NCBI RefSeq assembly: GCF_003034915.1
Contig: NZ_PZJX01000047.1
Coordinates: forward strand, 62,001 to 126,000
Source of the DNA: Mesorhizobium helmanticense
GTDB taxonomy: Bacteria; Pseudomonadota; Alphaproteobacteria; Rhizobiales; Rhizobiaceae
Length of the DNA stretch: 64,000 nucleotides
Direction of reading: 5' to 3'
This document shows positions 8,118 through 15,315 of the stretch, piece after piece. The notes beneath the pieces are model-generated. The model made no database searches. It saw only the letters and a list, made by a program, of their open reading frames with translations, and was not told the DNA's origin. The position numbers and the translations under genes were made by a program. Positions within the stretch are counted from its first letter, which is position 1, and each line of letters opens with the position of its first letter.

Positions 8118-8369
8118 TCAGGATTTCTCCTGGTCCGCAAATTCGGGCAGCGATTTGTGCAACGTGAGCTGAACCGCGTTAAAGAACTGTCGGACTTCAT
8201 GACGCGCGGCTTCGGTTTCATAGCCTCGCTCGAGCGCGACTGAGAGCAGGTGCCTGGCTGTTTCGCGCCAGAATGTGGCTGCGTCCTCGCCATGAAGCCG
8301 GTCGATGGTGTTGGCGATGAGCCGCACAGTGGAAACCTCTCGACTGATCGGGAACGCGACAACTGACAT
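8118..8369 (-). CDS. DUF6074-like small protein
   Basis: An 83-residue protein starting MSVVAFPISREVSTVRLIAN, with a central FWRETARHLLSVALERGYE and a C-terminal VRQFFNAVQLTLHKSL. The order 'VVaFP.sr', 'W......L...L...G' and 'F..aV' fits the short rhizobial DUF6074 family, recalled from memory and not searched. No enzymatic or DNA-binding motif is visible, and the role is unknown. The frame extends to 8417, but that extension has no better start; the ATG at 8369 gives the family N-terminus. The ribosome site is weak. Confidence 0.6.
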   Translation of the reverse strand: MSVVAFPISREVSTVRLIANTIDRLHGEDAATFWRETARHLLSVALERGYETEAARHEVRQFFNAVQLTLHKSLPEFADQEKS

Positions 8370-8853
8370 TGACGGAATAATCCTGGCGCCATGAATCGAG
8401 ATTGATCTTCGACACAAGGCGTACCGCCAAAATCGGAAATGGATCGTTAAGGCCGCGCATGGCGATGCCCGGATAGGGCGCTGTGAGCGGTGGGCTTTCT
8501 TGCTTCATGTTCTGATTGAGTATTGGGCTGCGCGAAAGCCGCCCGCCGCCTGCAAGCGGCGGGCTTCTCCTCCTCCCCACGCTATGCAGGTCAATCCATA
8601 GTCTTGACGATCTTTGCGTGCGCCTGGATCAACGAGGACGGCGCGATGGACGCCATCATCTTCACACCAAGCCTACCCCAAACTTGAGACAGCCTTGAAC
8701 GTTCCTCGGGTTAGCCTTCAGTCCATCCCGAACCCGTCTTTCATGGGACTTAAGTCCAGCCTGTCGCGCGCAAAGGGCGGGCAGATGGTGCCACCCGGAA
8801 CTGCAACTGCTCATCCTCGTTGCTCCCTGCAAGTTACGGGAGGAGCCCGCCCC
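8370..8853. other. Gene-free stretch with one hairpin
   Basis: No supported gene. A GC hairpin formed by GCCCGCCGC (8541-8549) and GCGGCGGGC (8556-8564) with a 6-base loop is followed by pyrimidine-rich TTCTCCTCCTCC on the plus strand. It could end a plus-strand transcript, but no gene of that orientation lies close upstream. Frames across the area look like chance. Confidence 0.45.
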
Positions 8854-8946
8854 ATGGACAAGAGTGTTTACCAAGCCCGCTGGCTACTGATGCCGATCGT
8901 CGCTGTCTCCATGACGTTCCTGGCGATTGGCATGTTCGTTAACTGA
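8854..8946 (+). CDS. 30-residue single-pass membrane microprotein
   Basis: MDKSVYQARW followed by an uninterrupted hydrophobic stretch (LLMPIVAVSMTFLAIGMFV) and a final Asn. The ATG is preceded by an excellent Shine-Dalgarno, GGGAGGAG at 8838-8845, with 8 bases of spacing. One transmembrane helix with a short charged N-terminus is the expected topology. Proteins of this size are usually missed. A strong hairpin at 8996-9035 starts 50 bases after the stop. The function is unknown; small membrane regulators or stress peptides look like this. Confidence 0.55.
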   Translation: MDKSVYQARWLLMPIVAVSMTFLAIGMFVN

Positions 8947-8995
8947 GGGTCGATTTCAATGGCATCTGCGCAGCTACGTCCCTTCCTGCGCCGAT

Positions 8996-9035
8996 AGGGT
9001 TCGCGCCGCCACGCCGCAGCGGTGGTGCGAACCCT
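8996..9035 (+). terminator. Strong hairpin after the 30-residue gene
   Basis: AGGGTTCGC (8996-9004) pairs perfectly with GCGAACCCT (9027-9035), and the inner CCGCCAC/GGTGGT region adds pairs including G-U wobbles around a loop. It may terminate or protect the transcript of the 30-residue gene. No T-run follows. Confidence 0.45.
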
Positions 9036-9505
9036 CAATTGCCGCGCGCCTTGCGATCAACATTCGGACGATGCAGGGTCGGGTGCGCCGAACGGCGGCA
9101 AGCGCTATCGGAATGAAGTACGCCGGCTTAAGATTCCGAGGAACATTAGCGGCCTCTAAAAGTTCGAGTTATGGCCGGTAGTGCCCCTACACTTGCTGCC
9201 AAGATCGGGTCACAGACCTGATCGAGCCCGCGCTTCTCCGCCAGAAGCGCGGGCTCACTGTTTTGCTTTGAACGGACTTGCGGAACGCGCCTTCCGACAC
9301 AAAACCTTCGGCCCTTTAGGTGCCATGTCGGACCTAAGCCCCAATCAAACCCGGCAAAGGTCCTACCGCGTCAGGACCAAAGCCCAAGTTGGGAACATCG
9401 TCGGCAAGGGCACGTTCGCCTCCAGGTGTCCGCATCAACGCCATTGTTCAGAAAGCGAGCCACGAGTGATGCAAACAGCGGTGGGCTCGCGTCAAGGAGA
9501 GAACC
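9036..9505. other. Gene-free stretch before DUF1236 gene
   Basis: No convincing gene. A frame starting at 9181 runs into the DUF1236 gene in another reading frame and lacks a ribosome site. The stretch contains the second copy of the 18-base repeat (9111-9128) and the terminator hairpin at 9224-9256. The DUF1236 promoter should lie between about 9260 and 9490. Confidence 0.5.
9224..9256 (+). terminator. Intrinsic-terminator-like hairpin
   Basis: GAGCCCGCGCTTCT (9224-9237) and AGAAGCGCGGGCTC (9243-9256) form a perfect 14-bp stem with a 5-base loop, followed by ACTGTTTTGCTTTG. This is the clearest terminator in the accessory stretch, yet no plus-strand protein gene ends just before it. It may therefore end a small RNA or a very short transcript. 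Confidence 0.6.
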
Positions 9506-9805
9506 ATGAGAATCCCCCTTTCGACTTCACTTGCAGGACTTTTGCTTTTGGCGGGCGTCGGTGCGGTTGCCGCACAGGACGTGATCATCGCGCCTGAGCA
9601 GGAGACGGTTGTACGTGAATACGTAAAGAAAAAGCCGCTCGCCTCGGTCAAGATACCAGGGGTCGAACTGAACATAGGGTCCGCCCTTCCAGACACGGTC
9701 GAGCTGTATGAAGTACCGGATGTGCAATATCGCTATGTGGTTGTTGATGACCGGACTGTCCTGGTCGATCCCGGCACGCGCAAGATCGTGAAGATCTTGG
9801 ACTGA
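9506..9805 (+). CDS. DUF1236 secreted protein
   Basis: A 99-residue protein with a clear Sec signal peptide (MRIPLSTSLAGLLLLAGVGAVAAQ, cleavage after an Ala-rich stretch near residue 23). The mature C-terminal half has the DUF1236 pattern: LPDTVELYEVPDVQYRYVVVDDRTVLVDP, then TRKIVKIL. Members are small periplasmic proteins common in Rhizobiales and of unknown function. The ribosome site AAGGAGAG lies 6 bases before the ATG. A 10-bp hairpin follows at 9827-9860. Confidence 0.8.
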   Translation: MRIPLSTSLAGLLLLAGVGAVAAQDVIIAPEQETVVREYVKKKPLASVKIPGVELNIGSALPDTVELYEVPDVQYRYVVVDDRTVLVDPGTRKIVKILD

Positions 9806-9826
9806 AATAACTGTGCGGTGAAATAA

Positions 9827-9860
9827 TTCCACCGCCGCCCTTCTTCGAGTGGCGGTGGAA
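9827..9860 (+). terminator. Hairpin between DUF1236 gene and next gene
   Basis: TTCCACCGCC (9827-9836) and GGCGGTGGAA (9851-9860) pair perfectly around a 14-base loop, with AATT-like flanks. It lies 22 bases after the DUF1236 stop and 21 bases before the next start, so it can act as a terminator or an RNA stabiliser. Confidence 0.5.
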
Positions 9861-9880
9861 ATTGATTTCGGGAGATCGAG

Positions 9881-10153
9881 ATGTCCTATGATTTGATGGA
9901 AGCTATGTTCGAACGCAGGAATGAGGGCGCCCGGATTTCAGGCGTATACGACGTCCGCCGCAAGCAGGACGCCAACCTTGCGCCCCGCAGGTTGGGCGAA
10001 GCGATCCAATTCGTGGCACTAGCCCCGCCCGAATGCTACGTCGTGCGCTCGGCTACTGTGGCGTTCGGTGAGAGGGGGGACTGTAGCCTCCGCGCAAATG
10101 AATGCGCGAGAATCTGGGCCAAGTACGGAATGTCGCTTCTGGATAGAGTTTGA
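9881..10153 (+). CDS. Small hypothetical cytosolic protein
   Basis: A 90-residue protein starting MSYDLMEAMFERRNEGARISGVYDVRRK, with a GGGAGAT ribosome site about 7 bases upstream. There is no signal peptide or membrane helix. Three cysteines fall in the second half (CYVV, DCSL, ECARIW). I do not recognise a family. It follows the DUF1236 gene on the same strand, and the histidine kinase gene starts 124 bases downstream. Short open frames of this size can be chance, but ribosome site, position and strand continuity favour a real gene. Confidence 0.5.
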   Translation: MSYDLMEAMFERRNEGARISGVYDVRRKQDANLAPRRLGEAIQFVALAPPECYVVRSATVAFGERGDCSLRANECARIWAKYGMSLLDRV

Positions 10154-10277
10154 AGCCGGACATCACATTGCTGGTAGTGCTTCACTTGTTGGCAGCACCA
10201 ACTGTTCTAAATGTCGAGACGCCCCAAGCTGGGGACGCTAGGATACGGCCCGGTGAAGCTCGGACATCAATTGAACC

Positions 10278-11666
10278 GTGCGGTACGTTGAGAATTTCTA
10301 TCAGCGGTGGAGCAGGCTTTCGCTGGCCTTGCAGTTCCTCATTGCCGGCGGCATCGCTCTCTTGGCTGCAATGCTGATGGTAGGCTTGTGGGTCACATCG
10401 CAGATCAGGGAAGCCGTTATTCGCAATTCCGCCGGCACCACCGCCCTTTACGTCGACAGCGTGATTGCGCCGCTTCTGCCGGACATGCGCAAGAACGAAG
10501 CGCTTAGCGACAGCGTCAAACAAGCGCTTGACGAGACGTTGGACCAGGGTGCGCTTGGAAAAAAGCTGGTCTCGTTCAACCTCTGGGGTCGTGATGGCAA
10601 GATACTGTACTCCAAAGACCCACGGTTGATCGGCCAGGTGTTTGAGCCGAGTGCGAACCTGTTACGCGCTTTCGGGGGAGATGTTTTTGCCGAATTCGAC
10701 AGACTGGACGACAGCGAGCGGCAGCAGAAGGGAACGACTTCGCGGCTGCTTGAGATTTACAATCCGGTGCGCGAGCCATGGTCGGGCGATGTGGTAGCCG
10801 TCTCGGAATTCTATGAAGTCGCCGACGACTTCCAGAAAACCCTGAACGCGGCCTTGTGGTCGAGCTGGCTTGTCGTGGGAGGAGCGACGGCGGCGGCGCT
10901 CGCAATGTTGTCGGGCATCGTGCTTCGCGGCAGCCGCACAATTCACAGGCAGCGCCTGGCGCTTGAAGCAAAAATAGCCGAACTTCAAGAGCTGCTGTCG
11001 CAAAACTCGAAATTGCGCCATCGCGTGCAGCGCGCCTCGCGGCGTGCCACGGCGATCAACGAGCGCTACTTGCGTCGCATTGGCGCCGATCTCCACGACG
11101 GCCCAGCTCAGCTTGTCGCACTGGCGGCGCTTCGGGTGGACAGCCTTCACTTGGTCGATCCAGCCGCGCCGTCGAAAGATCGCAAGGCAGAAATCGCGAA
11201 CATTCATCACACGCTGGACGAGGCAATGCGCGAGATACGCGCCATCTGCAACGGCCTTGTGCTTCCACAGATCGAAACCGCGGCAGTTGGGGACATATTG
11301 CGACTTGCCGTTACCGAGCACCAGCGCCGGACAGCGTCCTCGGTAGCGCTTACCCTTCCTGCCAGGCTTCCTGAACTGGGAACATCCGAAAAGATCAGCA
11401 TCTATCGTTTCGCCCAGGAGGGTTTGAACAACGCATGGCGCCACGCAAACGGCAAGGACCAGGCGGTCAAAGCCTCGATGACGGGCGGCAAGCTCCAGAT
11501 TGAAGTCTCGGATGGCGGCTCCGGCTTCGATTTGGCATCAAGCGAAGGGCTCGGACTTGCCGGCCTGAGGGAGCGAATAGAAAGCATCGGAGGCCGTTTC
11601 GAAACCTCTTCCAGCAGCAAGGGTACGCGGTTGACCGTCACCCTATCGATCGAGGAACAACAATGA
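10278..11666 (+). CDS. Membrane sensor histidine kinase, NarX/DegS type (HisKA_3)
   Basis: A 462-residue sensor kinase. A transmembrane helix near 17-40 and another near 193-216 bracket a periplasmic sensor domain of about 150 residues (LYVDSVIAPLLPDMRK..., NLWGRDGKILYSKD). A short coiled linker leads to the HisKA_3 dimerisation domain with the phosphoacceptor His273 in RIGADLHDGPAQLV, then an HATPase domain with the N-box QEGLNNAWRHANGK and G-boxes DGGSGFD and GLGLAGLRER. The GTG start is the first possible codon after an in-frame stop and has no clear ribosome site. Its stop overlaps the response regulator start by 4 bases. The stimulus is unknown. Confidence 0.9.
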   Translation: MRYVENFYQRWSRLSLALQFLIAGGIALLAAMLMVGLWVTSQIREAVIRNSAGTTALYVDSVIAPLLPDMRKNEALSDSVKQALDETLDQGALGKKLVSFNLWGRDGKILYSKDPRLIGQVFEPSANLLRAFGGDVFAEFDRLDDSERQQKGTTSRLLEIYNPVREPWSGDVVAVSEFYEVADDFQKTLNAALWSSWLVVGGATAAALAMLSGIVLRGSRTIHRQRLALEAKIAELQELLSQNSKLRHRVQRASRRATAINERYLRRIGADLHDGPAQLVALAALRVDSLHLVDPAAPSKDRKAEIANIHHTLDEAMREIRAICNGLVLPQIETAAVGDILRLAVTEHQRRTASSVALTLPARLPELGTSEKISIYRFAQEGLNNAWRHANGKDQAVKASMTGGKLQIEVSDGGSGFDLASSEGLGLAGLRERIESIGGRFETSSSSKGTRLTVTLSIEEQQ

Positions 11667-12334
11667 GCGCTGTCGTTCGCATCACTATTGTTGATGACCA
11701 TCCGCTTTTTCGCGAAGGCGTCGCACGCAGCCTCCGTGAAATCGGTGGCTTCGAAATCGCCGGTGAAGGCGCCACCGCTGCAGATGCTGAAAGGCTCGCC
11801 CGGATCGAGCAGCCGGACGTAATGCTGCTCGACATCAGCATGCCTGGCGGGGGACTGCAGGCCGCCGCGAACATTTTGGCAAAGTCCCCCAACCAGAAGA
11901 TCGTGATTCTTACTGTATCGGAGGCAAATGCCGATTTGGCACTCGCGCTCAAGACAGGTGTTCGTGGCTATGTTCTGAAAGGGGTCCGCTCGAGTTCACT
12001 GGCTGAGATATTGAAAAGCATCGCTGCCGGAGAAAAATACATCCCGCCTACGCTTTCGGCTCAATTGTTGAACGAGCTGATCCAGCCCGAAACCCGGAAG
12101 GTCGATCTCATCGGGCAACTCTCGGACCGTGAATTTGGAATACTGTCGCTGGTAGCGGAGGGATTGAGCAACAAAGAAGCCGCCAAGAGGCTCGCGCTCC
12201 AGGAAAAGACGATCAAACATCATATGACGCGTATTCTCGCGAAACTTAAAGTTCGCAATCGCACAGAGGCCGCGCTTTTAATGCATGAGTCCAGGAACAG
12301 GCCGGTTGACATGATGCACCAGCCTGCCCCGTGA
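11663..12334 (+). CDS. NarL/FixJ-family LuxR-type response regulator
   Basis: A 223-residue response regulator. The receiver domain holds the acidic pair D11-D12, the phosphorylation site Asp57 in VMLLDISMPGG and the conserved Lys106 in GYVLKG. A LuxR-type helix-turn-helix occupies about 150-205 (LSDREFGILSLVAEGLSNKEAAKRLALQEKTIKHH, split here by its helices). The start overlaps the kinase stop (ATGA), making a coupled two-component pair. The target genes are not evident; neighbours encode small secreted or membrane proteins, hinting at an envelope or stress response. Confidence 0.93.
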   Translation: MSAVVRITIVDDHPLFREGVARSLREIGGFEIAGEGATAADAERLARIEQPDVMLLDISMPGGGLQAAANILAKSPNQKIVILTVSEANADLALALKTGVRGYVLKGVRSSSLAEILKSIAAGEKYIPPTLSAQLLNELIQPETRKVDLIGQLSDREFGILSLVAEGLSNKEAAKRLALQEKTIKHHMTRILAKLKVRNRTEAALLMHESRNRPVDMMHQPAP

Positions 12335-12372
12335 ATTGCGGTTGTACCGACAGGCTCCCGAACGGGCAGACA

Positions 12373-12819
12373 TCAAAGGGCTTTTAACCGCTTCACGTCG
12401 GAAGCTTTTAGGGCGCGATCGATAATGGTGCGGCCGAGCGCGTCCTTCATTCTGAACCGCCCAGCCTCGACTCTCTCGCTGATACCGTCGGGATGGACAA
12501 CCTCGATAACGTTGCCCCGAACCGTCACCTTGTCGCCGGTCGCCGGATTTACCCTGGTTTCCCCGCCGCTGCTTCCATCGTCGCTGTCACCGCTGTCATT
12601 GCCTTTAGAGTTGTCATTGCCGCTATTCCCGTTGTTGCCGTTTCCGCTATTGCCTTTGCCCTTGCCGCCTGCGCCGCCCTTTGCGTAAGCAGCAGCGGGT
12701 CCAACCTTAGGAAACGTTGAGTGGTCGAGTTCAACAATGCAGGGCACGAATGTCAGCATCGCTCCCAGCGAAGCAGGAGCGATGAGCCGGCAAAGCCAAC
12801 GCAATGAGGGAACGGGCAT
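12373..12819 (-). CDS. Secreted Gly/Asn-rich hypothetical protein
   Basis: A 148-residue protein with a hydrophobic N-terminal signal (MPVPSLRWLCRLIAPASLGAML), a low-complexity Gly/Asn/Ser/Asp run near 45-90 (KGKGNSGNGNNGNSGNDN), and a conserved-looking C-terminal domain (VNPATGDKVTVRGNVIEVVHPDGISE, then RFRMKDALGRTIIDR, split by a loop). The ATG at 12819 has GGGGAGAAG 6 bases upstream; an upstream extension to 12930 is less likely. Similar Gly-rich exported proteins are common in Rhizobiales without known function. It is convergent with the two-component pair. Confidence 0.7.
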   Translation of the reverse strand: MPVPSLRWLCRLIAPASLGAMLTFVPCIVELDHSTFPKVGPAAAYAKGGAGGKGKGNSGNGNNGNSGNDNSKGNDSGDSDDGSSGGETRVNPATGDKVTVRGNVIEVVHPDGISERVEAGRFRMKDALGRTIIDRALKASDVKRLKAL

Positions 12820-13156
12820 TTTGCTTCTCCCCGTGATGAGCACGGAAGCACAATCGGGCCGCCGGTTCCATGCCCCATAGTAATTGGCCAATCCAGCACT
12901 GAACCTTTGTCCCCTGGCCCTATTCACCATCTGGACGCTTGTATAGGAAACCCTTCAAACGCTCAAATCAACTTGAAACGTCATTTATTCCGGCTTTGTT
13001 CCTCGCCGGAGATCCTTCCGGCATTTCCAACCGCGAACAATCAGACCTTGGTCCTAACTCGATATGCCCAGAAGTCCGAAACTGTCGGTCTAAAGGCCCG
13101 GTGCGGGAACGCTCCCCTGAGACTGGCGTTACGGGCTCTGTTTAAACGACGACCTT
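12820..13156. other. Gene-free stretch between divergent genes
   Basis: No supported gene. Frames starting at 12907 and 12939 have no ribosome site and read through promoter-like AT-richer sequence, so I treat them as chance. Promoters for the divergent genes at 12373-12819 and 13157-13369 must lie here, but I see no clear -35/-10 pair. Confidence 0.45.
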
Positions 13157-13369
13157 ATGGACGAGAAAATGTGGCAGTCCTCCTATGTCAACACTGGCAA
13201 TGGCCTGGGCACCGCGATTGCCGTGCTGGTGGTCGGGCTCATGGCGATCGGCGTTGTGTTCCTGATTCTAGGTGGTGCGCTCTACCTGAATCAAGGGACC
13301 GACGAGCGCCCGCTGTCGACCATCCCTGCCCGAGCCGTCGTTACCCAAGGCAGCAGCCCGGCAAGGTGA
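13157..13369 (+). CDS. Small single-pass membrane protein
   Basis: A 70-residue protein with one strong transmembrane helix (about residues 18-44, LGTAIAVLVVGLMAIGVVFLILGG split at its middle) and a short polar tail. It may start at the ATG at 13157 or at a second ATG at 13169, which would give MWQSSYVNTG. No lipoprotein box is visible. The function is unknown; it belongs to the run of small envelope proteins around the two-component pair. Confidence 0.5.
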   Translation: MDEKMWQSSYVNTGNGLGTAIAVLVVGLMAIGVVFLILGGALYLNQGTDERPLSTIPARAVVTQGSSPAR

Positions 13370-13467
13370 GTCTGTATGAATTGCGGATCCAGCCTTCGGC
13401 AGGGCCTGAAACGATCACCGCGGGCAAATTGCTTGCATCATGGAGGAACCAGAGGGGTGGATGACCA

Positions 13468-13926
13468 GTGACGCAAACGGTGAGCAGGGTCTATGATTCT
13501 CGTTTCGACGCCGTCAGCGCCGTCAGAGCCCTGCTGTCAGCAGGGGTGCCTCGAGAAAACATTACCGTGTTCTGGCCTCCGGATGATGAAGCAGGAATCG
13601 TTTCAGCCATCTCCGTCGTAGGAGCGGCCTTTGGCGCCTCGATTGGTCTGCTTGCAGCCATGTCGCTGGCGATGTATGGCGCGATCCCCTTCGAAGGAGG
13701 ATGGCTGGCAATGGCGGTCGTCGGTGGCGTGGTCTGCGGCGGCTTTGCGGGTGGGATTCTCGGCACGTTCGCCGATGACCCAAAGGAACTCGTCGAAAAG
13801 AGCTCCCCTCAAGGCATCGTCCTGGTTGTTGCAGAAGTCGAGGAACAAATCGCGACGGAGTGCGGCGTCTGCCTTGGCGCCGCGAAACCCCGGGCGGAAT
13901 ATGCGCGACAGTCGGCATTTTCGTAA
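13468..13926 (+). CDS. General-stress-type membrane protein with glycine-rich hairpin
   Basis: A 152-residue protein. The N-terminal 45 residues (VYDSRFDAVSAVRALLSAGVPRENITVF) resemble the small alpha/beta domain seen in general-stress 17M-like proteins, in which a 'DAVSAVRAL' helix precedes a membrane part. Two Gly/Ala-rich transmembrane helices follow at about 48-70 and 78-103. The C-terminal part (GIVLVVAEVEE) is again a beta strand of a soluble domain. The start is a GTG at 13468; no better ATG exists in frame. The role is not known; the family is associated with osmotic and general stress. Confidence 0.65.
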   Translation: MTQTVSRVYDSRFDAVSAVRALLSAGVPRENITVFWPPDDEAGIVSAISVVGAAFGASIGLLAAMSLAMYGAIPFEGGWLAMAVVGGVVCGGFAGGILGTFADDPKELVEKSSPQGIVLVVAEVEEQIATECGVCLGAAKPRAEYARQSAFS

Positions 13927-14001
13927 AGTCGGGCAGCGCCGCCGCGGCGGCCACGGGCGATGACAGGGATATGCGGCGACGCCAGAGGCCCGCCAGCTTT
14001 G

Positions 14002-14184
14002 TCATGGTGTGCGGCCACGCTTTCGGGCCTGCACGATTTTCGCCACTCGCAACATCGCTCCTCGATGAGGTCCCACCAGCTCGATTAGCGCCAGCGCCTC
14101 GTTCATGGTGACCCCGGTCTCTCGGGCGAGCGCGTTGGCCTGAAGTTCCTTCTGGCGATCTAGATCGCCTCTTTCGTTGTCCAT
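14002..14184 (-). CDS. Small hypothetical protein, DUF3606-like
   Basis: A 60-residue protein (MDNERGDLDRQKELQANALA...). The core LARETGVTMNEALALIELVG, followed by a helix LRVAKIVQARKR, resembles the small helical DUF3606 type by pattern only. The ATG at 14184 has a perfect AGGAGG ribosome site with 8 bases of spacing; the frame reaches 14220 but that part contains the ribosome site. Small proteins of this sort are abundant in Mesorhizobium and often stress-inducible; function unknown. Confidence 0.65.
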   Translation of the reverse strand: MDNERGDLDRQKELQANALARETGVTMNEALALIELVGPHRGAMLRVAKIVQARKRGRTP

Positions 14185-14360
14185 GCCCGTCGCCTCCTCG
14201 CGATGAAACCCACCAGACATGGTCCCAACAAATTATGTCACGTACATTTCCGTTACCTAATATAATCGCGCAGATTGGATCGTGTTCCGCGCGTGCCTTC
14301 CATACGTTTGAGGTTCGCCGAGCTGTTGACGCCGACCTGGTCGGGACGGGACCGCCGCCC

Positions 14361-14417
14361 TCACCCCAGCCCGATCCTTTCCGCTCCCGCTCCCTGCCGG
14401 AACAGCGCCTCGGCGTC
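14361..14417 (-). pseudogene. Duplicated 3' tail of the BTAD regulator gene
   Basis: This about 57-base segment closely matches 15316-15369, the 3' end of the large regulator gene: both encode on the minus strand DAEALFRQGA...RIGLG with its stop, differing by two extra codons here. Upstream of the match the two sequences diverge at once. It is a gene fragment left by duplication or recombination, about 0.9 kb from the intact gene and on the far side of the DUF4239 gene. Apart from it, the gap 14185-14501 shows nothing. Confidence 0.65.
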
Positions 14418-14501
14418 CGATTGCCGCCCGCCGGCGTCAAGCAGCATGTCGCTTTCCTGCCGCCGAATGGATAATGTCGCGAAACAACGGGGTGGCAATC
14501 C

Positions 14502-15266
14502 ATGACGGCTATCTTGCTCGGAGGGGTCGTATTTCTCTGCCTCTCCGGTACGGCGTCGATCGGGATGCTGTTGCGTGCCTATCTGCCTGACCACCATCTG
14601 AGCGCCGACTCCAAGGATGTAATCAAGCTGGCAACGGCGGTGGTCGGAACCTTGTCGGCACTCGCACTCGGGCTCCTGATCGCCTCCGCCAATGCCAACC
14701 ATAACAGCGCCGAAACGGAGTTGAGGACGTCTGTCGCCCGCCTGGTGCTGCTTGATCGCGTCATGGCGCATTACGGCCCGGAGACTGAAAAGGCACGCGG
14801 GCTACTTAGAAGGCTGGTCGAGGTCCGGTTGCGCGATGTCTGGGGCGATCCGAACGATGCTGACCAGTCGCGCAGTTCCGCGGCCGATGAAGCAGGCATC
14901 GAGCCTGTGCAAGACGAACTGCGGGACCTGCATCCGCTAACCGATGCTCAACGGTCGCTGCAGTCGCGAGCCATCCAGATCGGCGGGCAGATTGCCGAGG
15001 GCCATTGGCTGTTGATCGAAACGCGCGGTGAAGGGCTCCCCTGGCCATTTCTTGCGATTCTGGTCTTCTGGCTGGGCTTGCTCTTCTTCACCTTCGGTCT
15101 GTTGGCGCCGGTCAATACGACCGTCATCTGCACGCTGCTCGTCTGCGCGCTTTCAGTTGCCGGCGCGGTTTTCCTGATCGTCGACATGTCCCATCCGTAC
15201 CTTGGATTCATCCACGTTTCGGATAGCCCGCTGCGTGATGCGCTTCAGCGCATAGGACGGCAGTAG
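14502..15266 (+). CDS. DUF4239 bestrophin-like membrane protein
   Basis: A 254-residue membrane protein with the DUF4239 layout: an N-terminal helix (about 3-24), a second near 42-65 followed by NANHNSAETELR, a soluble middle domain of about 100 residues and two closing helices at about 180-205 and 208-232. The C-terminal VDMSHPYLGFIHVSDSPLRDAL is typical of the family, which is related to bestrophin-like channels and whose function is unproven. It stands alone between two copies of the regulator 3' tail, so it may have been inserted with that duplication. Confidence 0.8.
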   Translation: MTAILLGGVVFLCLSGTASIGMLLRAYLPDHHLSADSKDVIKLATAVVGTLSALALGLLIASANANHNSAETELRTSVARLVLLDRVMAHYGPETEKARGLLRRLVEVRLRDVWGDPNDADQSRSSAADEAGIEPVQDELRDLHPLTDAQRSLQSRAIQIGGQIAEGHWLLIETRGEGLPWPFLAILVFWLGLLFFTFGLLAPVNTTVICTLLVCALSVAGAVFLIVDMSHPYLGFIHVSDSPLRDALQRIGRQ

Positions 15267-15315
15267 CGTCCTCGGATTTCCCGACCGGGACACGGTCAAG
15301 CACTCCACCGCAGCC

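Larger units (their letters stand above)
7579..9128. repeat. 18-base direct repeat, copies at 7579-7596 and 9111-9128
   Basis: GAATGAAGTACGCCGGCT occurs identically at both ends of this interval, about 1.5 kb apart. Each copy begins with an ATG that could read MKYAG, but the first stops at once and the second after 22 codons, so neither is a clear gene. They may be remnants of a duplicated sequence or boundaries of an insertion. Confidence 0.55.

Noticed and set aside
9181-9597. 138-codon frame upstream of and overlapping the DUF1236 gene
   Set aside because: It spans the terminator hairpin and overlaps a well-supported secreted protein in another frame; no ribosome site.
13860-14111. 83-codon frame overlapping the ends of two genes
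   Set aside because: Covers the convergent ends of the genes at 13468-13926 and 14002-14184, both better supported.
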